Shown here in pieces: positions 1-6,033 of a stretch of 10,914 nucleotides of DNA (the stretch's first letter is position 1; the number at the start of each line of letters is the position of its first letter). This DNA is from an uncultured Clostridia bacterium (lineage in GTDB: Bacteria; Bacillota; Clostridia; Christensenellales; UBA1242). The notes under the pieces were generated by a model. That model saw only the letters and a list, made by a program, of their open reading frames with translations. It did no database searches and had not been told where the DNA came from. A program made the position numbers and the translations under genes. The stretch is taken from contig CALWKJ010000035.1 in NCBI GenBank assembly GCA_944381225.1, forward strand, positions 1-10,914, written 5' to 3'.

Positions 1-186
1 CGTTATTGTTATACCTCTTTCTTGTTCTTGTTCCATCCAGTCCATTGTTGCTGCACCATCGTGAACTTCTCCTATTTTGTGGTTAATTCCAGTATAGAAA
101 AGAATTCTTTCAGTTGTTGTTGTTTTACCAGCATCAATATGAGCCATAATACCAACATTTCTTGTGAGTGAAAGATTTTCTTCCAT
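1..186 (-). CDS. fusA: Elongation factor G, N-terminal 62 residues (cut by window edge)
   Basis: EF-G is the cytoplasmic translational GTPase that drives ribosome translocation and, with RRF, ribosome recycling. Only the first 62 codons are present. They start MEENLSLTRNVGIMAHIDAG and contain the G1/P-loop AHIDAGKT at residues 15-22, followed by TTERILFYTG and the stretch around residues 50-62 (DWMEQEQERGITIT) that leads into switch I, all characteristic of EF-G. The ATG at 184-186 has an AAGGAG Shine-Dalgarno site at 194-199. Gene order rpsL-rpsG-fusA is the classic str operon, but the 471-base gap from rpsG is far longer than usual and contains a distinctive structured element, so expression of fusA may be partly uncoupled. 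The rest of the gene lies beyond base 1. Confidence 0.97.
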   Translation of the reverse strand, partial: MEENLSLTRNVGIMAHIDAGKTTTTERILFYTGINHKIGEVHDGAATMDWMEQEQERGITIT

Positions 187-427
187 TAATTTTCTCCTTA
201 TTTTTAATTTTAATTTATACGGTTATCTCCGTTTTGATAAAAAATCAAATAATTTTATCAAAATTTTATTTTTAACATTTTAATTAAATTCAAACTTATA
301 TTTTAAAACATGTAATTTATAAACTTGCTACATGTGTTTTTTGAAAATTATAAAATCATTTTATTTAACATAAGAAAAATGTTTATGAAATACATAATTT
401 TTATGTTAATTTTAATAAATTTTTTGC
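187..427. other. AT-rich rpsG-fusA spacer, fusA-proximal half
   Basis: No gene is visible in these 241 very AT-rich bases, which form the fusA-proximal leader. I can see three AT-rich inverted repeats: 232-242 with 253-263 (11 bp), 308-314 with 329-335 (ACATGTA/TACATGT) and 365-373 with 401-409 (TTAACATAA/TTATGTTAA). A TATAAT hexamer lies on the minus strand at 347-352 without a convincing -35 box; in sequence this AT-rich it may be chance. The fusA Shine-Dalgarno site is at 194-199. None of the hairpins is followed by a clean U-run on the minus strand, so I do not call a terminator. Confidence 0.5.
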
Positions 428-658
428 ATTATTTTAAATTTTAACATGAAGAACGAGGCTCACGGGTGTTTGTCCACGCAGGAGTGTGCTTTGCACATGA
501 CTTCGTCGAAACTGTCGTTTTTACCTAAATTTGCTATCGCAAATTTTTGCTTTTCACTCCATTTCTCCTCTCCCCACAAAATGTTTTCACAATTTTGCGG
601 GGTCCCCATATTTTGTTTTAAGTAAACAAAGTTATTCATGATTAAAATTTAAAATAAT
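428..658. repeat. 231-bp element with terminal inverted repeats between rpsG and fusA (MITE-like or structured RNA)
   Basis: The left end at 428-454 and the right end at 631-658 are inverted repeats. Read inward they match at 26 positions, with one inserted base and one mismatch; both carry ATTATTTTAAATTTTAA, then CATGAA and AAC. The core differs from the surrounding AT-rich DNA in its higher GC and hairpin density: TGTGC/GCACA around 493-505, AAATTTGC/GCAAATTT at about 527-546, CCCC-A-CAAAAT/ATTTTG-C-GGGG at about 574-602, and TTTGTTT/AAACAAA at 612-618 and 624-630. The outer repeat abuts the last base of the rpsG stop codon, yet S7 ends normally in HYKW. I see no transposase and no clear target-site duplication. 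It could be a non-autonomous mobile repeat or an intercistronic RNA controlling fusA. Confidence 0.65.
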
Positions 659-1131
659 TACCATTTGTAATGAGCGAAAGCCTTGTTAGCTTCAGCCATT
701 CTGTGCATTTCATCTCTTCGCTTGATTGCAGAACCTTGATTATTGTAAGCATCCATAAGTTCTCCTGCAACTTTTTCTTCCATTGTTCGCTCACTGTTTC
801 TCTTTCTAGCAAACAAAACAAGCCAACGAACTGCAAGAGTTTGTCTTCTTTCTGGTCTGATTTCCATTGGAACTTGGTATGTTGCACCACCAACTCTACG
901 ACCTTTTGTTTCTAAAACTGGTTTTACATTTTCTATTGCTGTAGTAAACACATCAACTGGATCCAAACCAGTTTTCTTTGCTATAATATCAAAAGCACCA
1001 TAAACAATGCTTTGTGCAATTCCTTTTTTGCCATCATACATAACCTGATTTATAAACTTTGTTACAAGTTTGTTATGATATTTTGGATCTGGAAGCACAT
1101 CACGTTTTGGCACGCCACTTCTTCTTGGCAT
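658..1131 (-). CDS. rpsG: 30S ribosomal protein S7
   Basis: S7 is the primary 16S rRNA-binding protein of the 30S head and contacts tRNA near the E site. In E. coli it also represses str-operon translation by binding its own mRNA. The 157-aa product matches the family length (about 156). It starts MPRRSGVPKRDVLPDPKY and has the conserved GGATYQVPMEIRPERR at residues 81-96 and the C-terminus AEANKAFAHYKW. I chose the ATG at 1129-1131 rather than an in-frame GTG seven codons upstream because MPRR is the family start and an AAAGGAG site lies at 1137-1143, overlapping the upstream extension. The gene is 48 bases downstream of rpsL and cotranscribed with it. The stop codon touches the end of the inverted-repeat element at 428-658. 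Confidence 0.98.
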   Translation of the reverse strand: MPRRSGVPKRDVLPDPKYHNKLVTKFINQVMYDGKKGIAQSIVYGAFDIIAKKTGLDPVDVFTTAIENVKPVLETKGRRVGGATYQVPMEIRPERRQTLAVRWLVLFARKRNSERTMEEKVAGELMDAYNNQGSAIKRRDEMHRMAEANKAFAHYKW

Positions 1132-1146
1132 ATTAACTCCTTTTAA

Positions 1147-1162
1147 ATTCACGTACGTGAAT
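1147..1162. promoter_or_regulatory. 16-bp perfect palindrome in the rpsL-rpsG spacer
   Basis: ATTCACGTACGTGAAT is a perfect palindrome; in RNA it makes a 6-bp stem with a GTAC loop. It ends four bases upstream of the rpsG Shine-Dalgarno site (1137-1143). In E. coli the S7 autoregulatory site lies in this same intercistronic position, so a translational role is plausible, but the sequence does not prove it. Confidence 0.45.
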
Positions 1163-1179
1163 GATTAGTAAAATTTTAA

Positions 1180-1551
1180 TTATTTAGGTTTTTTAGCGCC
1201 ATACTTAGAACGACTCTGATTTCTTTTTGCAACACCAGAAGCATCTAAAGCACCACGAATAATATGGTATCTAACACCTGGCAAATCTTTAACTCTTCCT
1301 CCACGCACCAAAACAACACTATGCTCTTGCAAATTGTGCCCAATTCCAGGAATGTAACAAGTTCCTTCTTGACCGTTTGAAAGTTTTACACGGGCAATTT
1401 TTCTAAGAGCTGAGTTAGGCTTTTTAGGCGTTGTTGTTTTTACTGCCAAGCAAACACCTCTTTTTTGAGGGCAGTTTTCTAGAAGTGGAGATTTGCTTTT
1501 TTTATCAAATGTCTTTCTACCACTTTTAACCAACTGATTTATTGTAGGCAT
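1180..1551 (-). CDS. rpsL: 30S ribosomal protein S12
   Basis: S12 sits at the 30S decoding centre and controls accuracy; it is the classic site of streptomycin resistance. The 123-aa product shows the hallmark ACPQKRGVC-like block (NCPQKRGVC, residues 26-34), TPKKPNSALRK (41-51), GHNLQEHS (71-78) and GGRVKDLPGVRYH (84-96). Lys43 and Lys88, the usual streptomycin-resistance positions, are wild type, as is Asp89, which is methylthiolated in E. coli. The start has an excellent AAAGGAGG site at 1558-1565. It is the first gene of the str operon; the consensus promoter is about 300 bases upstream and the long leader is rich in hairpins. No rpoC lies directly upstream; an unknown gene and an ABC operon occupy that place. 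Confidence 0.98.
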   Translation of the reverse strand: MPTINQLVKSGRKTFDKKSKSPLLENCPQKRGVCLAVKTTTPKKPNSALRKIARVKLSNGQEGTCYIPGIGHNLQEHSVVLVRGGRVKDLPGVRYHIIRGALDASGVAKRNQSRSKYGAKKPK

Positions 1552-1821
1552 GTCTTTCCTCCTTTTATAATTTTTCTAACATTAAAAACAAAATAGGCAA
1601 TGTTGCAATTAAATATCTTTAATTTGCCACATTGCCTATAACATTTCGTGTTTAAAAAAGTGAATTGTCACTTTACTAACACAACATGCACCATGCACAC
1701 AAATTTGTGCAGTTTCGGTAAAGCAAATGGTAAAATAAAGTTGCTACCTGCTGTTTGTTAATGCCGGCCTAATAAAAATTAGGACTTTTTGCAAAATTAT
1801 GTTTAACAAACACAAAATCGC
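1552..1821 (-). promoter_or_regulatory. Long structured 5' leader of the str operon
   Basis: The promoter at 1828-1856 predicts a start near 1821, giving a leader of about 270 nt. Its 5' part can close a 10-bp helix (1803-1812 with 1752-1761) that encloses a hairpin CCTAAT/ATTAGG with an AAAA loop (1768-1783). A 7-bp AAAGTGA/TCACTTT hairpin with four bases of loop (1657-1674) is followed by a short T run on the minus strand, and a terminator-like hairpin lies at 1593-1639. Leaders of this kind commonly mediate feedback in ribosomal-protein operons. I could not match it to a named RNA family. Confidence 0.55.
1581..1639 (-). terminator. Terminator-like hairpin in the rpsL leader (candidate attenuator)
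   Basis: Reading the minus strand, an 11-bp perfect stem (1629-1639 with 1593-1603, ATAGGCAATGT/ACATTGCCTAT) continues inward through GCAA/TTGC and TTAAA/TTTAA pairs with one bulged base. It is followed at once by TTTGTTTTT (1584-1592). The structure meets the intrinsic-terminator pattern yet lies about 30 bases upstream of the rpsL start, with no room for another good promoter after it. It may therefore attenuate str transcription, or end a separate leader RNA. Confidence 0.6.
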
Positions 1822-1827
1822 AAATAA

Positions 1828-1856
1828 AATATAACAAAAAAGCGATTGTTTGTCAA
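1828..1856 (-). promoter_or_regulatory. str operon promoter (sigma-A type)
   Basis: On the minus strand TTGACA (1851-1856) and TATATT (1828-1833) are separated by exactly 17 bases. The -35 is a perfect consensus and the -10 matches at five of six positions. The -35 box lies within the loop and stem of the terminator hairpin at 1837-1865, so the end of the upstream gene and the start of the str operon share DNA. Confidence 0.8.
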
Positions 1857-1865
1857 TCGCTTTTT
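1837..1865 (-). terminator. Intrinsic terminator of the 134-aa unknown gene
   Basis: A perfect 12-bp stem, AAAAAGCGATTG/CAATCGCTTTTT with a 5-base loop, ends in a T run on both strands. It starts 19 bases beyond the stop codon of the gene at 1885-2289. It also contains the -35 box of the str promoter. Confidence 0.85.
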
Positions 1866-1884
1866 AAATTTAATTTTGCAAATT

Positions 1885-2289
1885 TTAATATTGCATTTCA
1901 TCCTCATCTGTAATACCCATTGTATCCTTATACTCTGCGTATAGTTTATCATTAATATCTTCTGCTATTATTAACAATTCCCTTTCTGTTAAATATGCAT
2001 TTTCAATATCTGATTGCTTTGGAATTCCAAAGTCATAATCTTTGCATCTTCTTGCAATTTTCATTAAGTAAAAACTATCGAAAACTATTGAAATAAATTT
2101 ATAAGAGTCAATTTCGCACAAATCACATTTATATTCTTTTCTAAGTTGACTTTGGTATTGCGTTTTATCATATTTGCGTTTTGTTTTTAAACTTACAAAA
2201 CAGTCTTTGTATTCAACCATTGGGAGCACAATTTGCTCTACTACATCATAAAACCATTTTATTTGTTTTAAAGCATATTTATTTTCCAT
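1885..2289 (-). CDS. Hypothetical protein, 134 aa
   Basis: I do not recognise this protein. It has no signal peptide or membrane segment and looks soluble, mixed alpha/beta and charged. A Cys-Asp-Leu-Cys pair (CDLCEID, residues 55-61) has CxxC spacing, but no second pair is present, so a metal site is not supported. The C-terminus is acidic (GITDEDEMQY). Start: ATG at 2287-2289 with GAGGT at 2294-2298. It has its own consensus promoter and a terminator just beyond its stop, so it is a complete single-gene unit between the ABC operon and the str operon. It is not functionally linked to either by anything visible. Confidence 0.75.
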   Translation of the reverse strand: MENKYALKQIKWFYDVVEQIVLPMVEYKDCFVSLKTKRKYDKTQYQSQLRKEYKCDLCEIDSYKFISIVFDSFYLMKIARRCKDYDFGIPKQSDIENAYLTERELLIIAEDINDKLYAEYKDTMGITDEDEMQY

Positions 2290-2304
2290 ATTTACCTCAC
2301 AAGC

Positions 2305-2333
2305 ATAATATCACACATTTTATGTTGTGTCAA
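2305..2333 (-). promoter_or_regulatory. Promoter of the 134-aa gene, with spacer inverted repeat
   Basis: TTGACA (2328-2333), a 17-base spacer and TATTAT (2305-2310) make a strong sigma-A promoter. The predicted start is near 2298, which leaves only about nine bases of leader and places the GAGGT Shine-Dalgarno site at the very 5' end. The spacer holds an imperfect inverted repeat (ACACAACAT/ATGTGTG) that could bind a repressor. Confidence 0.7.
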
Positions 2334-2342
2334 TCTTCATTT

Positions 2343-4169
2343 TTATTCAGCAAACTGAGAATTATACAATTCTGCATAAAATCCATTTTGTTTTAAGAGT
2401 TGTTCGTGGTTACCTTGTTCAACAATATTGCCATTTTTCATAACCAGTATTTGATCTGCGTTTTTTATCGTTGATAATCTATGCGCAATAACAAAACTTG
2501 TTCTTCCTTGAGTTAATTTATCCATTGCCTTTTGAATCATAATTTCTGTTCTAGTATCAACGCTTGATGTCGCTTCGTCCAAAATTAACATTGGAGCATT
2601 GTTAACCATTGCCCTTGCAATAGTTAATAATTGTCTTTGTCCTTGGCTTATGTTTGACGTTTCATCAAGCATCATATCGTATCCGTTTGGAAGTGAACGT
2701 ATAAAGTGGTCTATGTGAGCAAAACAACAGGCGTCTTCTATTTCTTTATTTGATTTATTTGGTGTGCCATATGAAATGTTTTCTCTAATAGTTCCGTCAA
2801 ATATCCAAGTGTCTTGAAGTACCATTCCAAAAAGTGCACGAACATTTTCTCTTGTCATATCTCTTGTGCTAACGCCATCTATTAAAATTTCGCCTTTGTC
2901 AATTTCATAAAATCGCATAAGCAAATTTACAAGCGTTGTTTTGCCAGCACCTGTTGGCCCAACTATTGCAACTTTTTGCCCTGGAAGAATTTTTGCACTA
3001 AAATTGTGAATAATTGGTTTTCCTTCTTCATATCCAAAACTGACATTTTTAAACTCAACCAACCCTTTTATTTTATCTAATTTAATTTTGTTTTTAGATT
3101 CTTTTTCCTGTTCTTCTTCATTTAAAAATTCAAAAACTCTTTCACTTGCTGCAGCTGCACTTTGAAGCGTTCCACTAATTTGTGCAACCTGACCTATTTG
3201 TTGGTTAAAAGTTCTCATGTACTGAATGAAAGCGACAATAGTTACAGCAAACACAGGGTTTTTTATGGACATTATTCCACCTATTACACAAATTAATACA
3301 TATACAATATTTGAAATAAAATTCATAATTGGGTACATTGAGCCAGAAAGGAATTGTGAAATAAAAGCCGAAGAAAATAAATTTTTATTTACAACTTCAA
3401 AATCTTTTTGAGCTCTTTTTTCTGCATTAAATGTTTTAACAATATTGTGAGCATAATAATTTTCTTCAATAATTCCATTTATTTCTCCCAACGCATTTTG
3501 TTGTTTAATGAAAAATTTTTGTGAAAATTTAACAATTATTGAAACTAAAATTAAACTTATTGGCATTGCGCAAAGCGTAATTAAGGTGAGTTGCCACGAA
3601 TTTACAAACATCATAACTAAAGAGCCTATAAGCATGGTTATGCAAGTAACAATATTGCTTAAACTTTGATTTAATGTTTGACCTATTGTGTCAACATCGT
3701 TTGTGACCCTGCTTAAAATATCACCGTAACTTTGCGTGTCAAAATACTTTAAGGGAAGCACATTTATTTTGTGCGAAATGTCGCTTCTTAATTTTTTTGT
3801 AACTTTTGCAGTTACTCCACTTAAAATAAAGCCTTGAAAATATGAAAATAGTGCACTGACTAAACTCATGCATACAAGCCAAAGAGATACCGTCATTACC
3901 TTTTGCAAATTAACAGAAATATTTTGTGAAATTGAATTAAAAATTTCTTCACTTACAATTTTTGTTACATTTGGAAGCGCCAGTGCAAGAATGGTTCCAA
4001 TTACTGCAAATAAAAGCGAAAAAACAATACTTGTATAATTTGGTTTTAACGATTTAACTAGCATTTTCATTGATTTTTTAAAGTTTTTTGCTTTTTCACC
4101 CGAGCCCATCATCCCTCTGCCCATTGGCCCATGCTGTCTTTTTGGAGTTTTATTTTCTGATTTTGTCAT
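2343..4169 (-). CDS. ABC exporter half-transporter, catalytic-site subunit (608 aa)
   Basis: This is a type IV (MsbA/LmrA-like) ABC half-transporter in the cytoplasmic membrane. Residues about 46-320 hold six hydrophobic segments (roughly 47-66, 91-112, 168-190, 192-212, 277-298, 302-320), followed by the ATPase domain. Walker A is GPTGAGKT (404-411), the Q-loop Gln is 452, Walker B is MLILDE with the catalytic Glu532, and the H-loop is His563 (IAHR). The signature is ISQGQ (507-511) instead of LSGGQ. A basic N-terminal tail of about 40 residues precedes the first helix. The start ATG overlaps the stop of the upstream partner (ATGA) and has AGGAGG at 4177-4182. It forms the heterodimer with the 580-aa partner. 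The substrate cannot be inferred; drugs, peptides or lipids are all possible. Confidence 0.93.
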   Translation of the reverse strand: MTKSENKTPKRQHGPMGRGMMGSGEKAKNFKKSMKMLVKSLKPNYTSIVFSLLFAVIGTILALALPNVTKIVSEEIFNSISQNISVNLQKVMTVSLWLVCMSLVSALFSYFQGFILSGVTAKVTKKLRSDISHKINVLPLKYFDTQSYGDILSRVTNDVDTIGQTLNQSLSNIVTCITMLIGSLVMMFVNSWQLTLITLCAMPISLILVSIIVKFSQKFFIKQQNALGEINGIIEENYYAHNIVKTFNAEKRAQKDFEVVNKNLFSSAFISQFLSGSMYPIMNFISNIVYVLICVIGGIMSIKNPVFAVTIVAFIQYMRTFNQQIGQVAQISGTLQSAAAASERVFEFLNEEEQEKESKNKIKLDKIKGLVEFKNVSFGYEEGKPIIHNFSAKILPGQKVAIVGPTGAGKTTLVNLLMRFYEIDKGEILIDGVSTRDMTRENVRALFGMVLQDTWIFDGTIRENISYGTPNKSNKEIEDACCFAHIDHFIRSLPNGYDMMLDETSNISQGQRQLLTIARAMVNNAPMLILDEATSSVDTRTEIMIQKAMDKLTQGRTSFVIAHRLSTIKNADQILVMKNGNIVEQGNHEQLLKQNGFYAELYNSQFAE

Positions 4170-5908
4170 TTTAGTTCCTCCTGTGATAATTGGGAGAGCG
4201 CAATTTCTTTATAAACCTCGCAAGATTTTAACAACTCGTCATGCGTTCCATATCCCACCATTTTTCCTTCATCTAACACAACAATTTTATCGGCATCTAT
4301 AATTGTCCCAATCCTTTGAGCAACTATAATTTTTGTAGCATCTTTAGTGTGTTTTTTTAACGCTTTTCTTAAGTTTTTGTCGGTTTTGTAATCTAAGGCT
4401 GAAAAACTATCATCAAAAATTAAAATCTCTGGTTTTTTTACTAATGCCCTTGCTATGCTTAATCTTTGTCTTTGTCCACCAGAAACATTGGTTCCACCTT
4501 GTGCGATTTCATAATCTATTCCACCTTCTAGTTTCTTAACAAAGTTTGCTTGACTTATTTTTAAACACATTTCGAGTTCTTCATCCGTAGCGTTTTTGTT
4601 TCCATATAACAAATTGCTCTTTATTGTTCCACTAAACAAATACCCTTTCTGTGGCACATATCCTAATTTTTTGTTCAGTTCTTTAATTTTATATTGTTTA
4701 ACGTCTTCGCCGTCAACCAACACTTCGCCTTCTGTTGCATCAAAAAATCTTGGTATTAAATTTATAAGTGTGCTTTTCCCACTGCCGGTTGACCCAATAA
4801 AGGCAATAGTTTCACCTTTATTTACTTTAAAAGATATGTCTTTTAAAACGTATTCTTCAGCGTCAGGATATTTAAACGACACATTTTTAAATTCAACTGT
4901 ACCTTTATTTTCTTCGGTGGTAGAAACACCTTCGCCATCAGAAATTTTTGATTTGGTAGAGAGAACTTCATTAATTCTTCGCCCCGAAACCACGCCTCTT
5001 GGTATAAATACAAAAAGCATTGATATGAACATAAAACTCATAAGCACATGCATTGCATATTGGGTAAATGTAACCATTGTATAGTACTCGATTGCGCTAA
5101 CATTAATTAAATAAGCACCAACCCAATAAATGGCAATTGTAAGCCCGTTCATAATAAGTTCAAGCCCCGGCCACATAAGCGCCATAACTCTGTTAACAAA
5201 CAAGTTTGTTTTTGTTAAATCTTTGTTTACAACTTCAAATTTTTCTTCTTGTTCTTTTTCTGCATTATATGCTCTTACAACTCTTAATCCTGTTAAATTT
5301 TCCCTTGTTACATTGTTTATTTTGTCAGTCTTTTTTTGAATTTGTGAAAATTTAGGCACTGCAACAAAAAACAAAAACAACACAAGCAAAATCATAACAA
5401 GCAGTGCGCCAGCCGTAGTCCAAGAGAGTTCAACACTACTACCAATAATTTTGCTAATAGCAAAACATGCCATAACCGGTGCAGTTATGGCCATTCTTAA
5501 TGTCATAAAAATTGTTTGTTCAACCTGTTTTATGTCGTTGGTCGACCTTGTTATTAGCGATGCTGTAGAAAACTTGTTCATTTCTTCCATGGAAAATGAA
5601 TTTACTTTGCTAAAAATTGTTGTTCTCAATTTTTTGGAAAATCTCGCTGCCACCATTGAAGCCATAAAATTAACCACAATAACACTAACACATATTCCCA
5701 GCGCAATTAAAATCATTTTCCAACCAACATCCCAAAGCGCTTGAGAGGTTAACTCTGCACCTTGTGCATGCTGTTGAATTAATGAAATAATGTTTCCCAT
5801 ATACTCAATAAGTTCCATTTCCAGATAAACCTGAAAAACAATTACACCAACAACTAATATTGATAATATCCAGTCTATAAATTTAAAATATTTGAGTAAT
5901 TTTAACAT
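4166..5908 (-). CDS. ABC exporter half-transporter, degenerate-site subunit (580 aa)
   Basis: This is the partner half-transporter of the heterodimeric exporter. Hydrophobic segments lie at about 12-28, 62-84, 139-155, 165-184, 249-270 and 286-304. The ATPase domain has Walker A GSTGSGKST (372-380), Q-loop Gln420 and an intact VSGGQ signature (475-479). Walker B, however, ends in Asp (ILIFDD, Asp500 in place of the catalytic Glu), and the H-loop residue is Gln531 (VAQR) instead of His. Together with the ISQGQ signature of the partner, these changes fall on one composite site, as in heterodimeric exporters of the BmrCD and TM287/288 type. The start at 5906-5908 has AAAGGAG at 5914-5920. It is the first gene of a two-gene operon with a 4-base overlap. 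Confidence 0.93.
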   Translation of the reverse strand: MLKLLKYFKFIDWILSILVVGVIVFQVYLEMELIEYMGNIISLIQQHAQGAELTSQALWDVGWKMILIALGICVSVIVVNFMASMVAARFSKKLRTTIFSKVNSFSMEEMNKFSTASLITRSTNDIKQVEQTIFMTLRMAITAPVMACFAISKIIGSSVELSWTTAGALLVMILLVLFLFFVAVPKFSQIQKKTDKINNVTRENLTGLRVVRAYNAEKEQEEKFEVVNKDLTKTNLFVNRVMALMWPGLELIMNGLTIAIYWVGAYLINVSAIEYYTMVTFTQYAMHVLMSFMFISMLFVFIPRGVVSGRRINEVLSTKSKISDGEGVSTTEENKGTVEFKNVSFKYPDAEEYVLKDISFKVNKGETIAFIGSTGSGKSTLINLIPRFFDATEGEVLVDGEDVKQYKIKELNKKLGYVPQKGYLFSGTIKSNLLYGNKNATDEELEMCLKISQANFVKKLEGGIDYEIAQGGTNVSGGQRQRLSIARALVKKPEILIFDDSFSALDYKTDKNLRKALKKHTKDATKIIVAQRIGTIIDADKIVVLDEGKMVGYGTHDELLKSCEVYKEIALSQLSQEELK

Positions 5909-5929
5909 TTTGTCTCCTTTGAATTGAAT

Positions 5930-5957
5930 ATTATATTTTCATATAAAAAAGTGTAAA
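5930..5957 (-). promoter_or_regulatory. Promoter of the ABC exporter operon
   Basis: TTTACA (5952-5957), a 16-base spacer and a perfect TATAAT (5930-5935) predict a start near 5923, so the leader is only about 15 nt. That leaves no room for a ribosome-mediated attenuator of the kind described for bmrCD. Confidence 0.6.
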
Positions 5958-5975
5958 TAAAATACAACATTTATC

Positions 5976-6005
5976 TTTATATGAGTGTCAAATTTAATTT
6001 GTCAA
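5976..6005 (-). promoter_or_regulatory. Second possible ABC promoter with duplicated TTGACA
   Basis: TTGACA (6000-6005) and TATAAA (5976-5981) are 18 bases apart. A second ATTTGACA copy begins 14 bases further downstream (TTGACA at 5986-5991). The pair may be tandem -35 boxes or direct-repeat binding sites. Confidence 0.45.
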
Positions 6006-6033
6006 ATAAAAATTAAGTATGTTAACTAAACTT

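Noticed and set aside
553..575. GAGGAG followed by ATG GAG TGA on the minus strand, a tiny upstream reading frame before fusA
   Set aside because: The spacing is only two bases, the frame is two codons long and it lies in a hairpin element. Likely chance.
642..915. Overlapping reading frames on both strands inside rpsG (83 aa minus, 81 aa plus)
   Set aside because: They are fully shadowed by the clear S7 gene and have no family features or ribosome-binding sites.
1132..1152. Upstream GTG start adding seven residues to S7
   Set aside because: The extension runs through the AAAGGAG site used by the ATG at 1129-1131, and S7 proteins begin MPRR.
1678..1704. Eight-codon reading frame (MVHVVLVK) in the rpsL leader as a leader peptide
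   Set aside because: No ribosome-binding site and no regulatory codon run.
1720..1765. Resemblance of a CAGCAGG segment in the rpsL leader to the L10 ribosomal-protein leader
   Set aside because: Only a short string matches from memory, and the pairing CCTGC partner is not seen downstream. No family assignment is justified.
6006..6033. Terminator between the helicase and ABC genes
   Set aside because: Only a weak 4-5-bp AT-rich pairing is present without a U-run, so read-through cannot be excluded.
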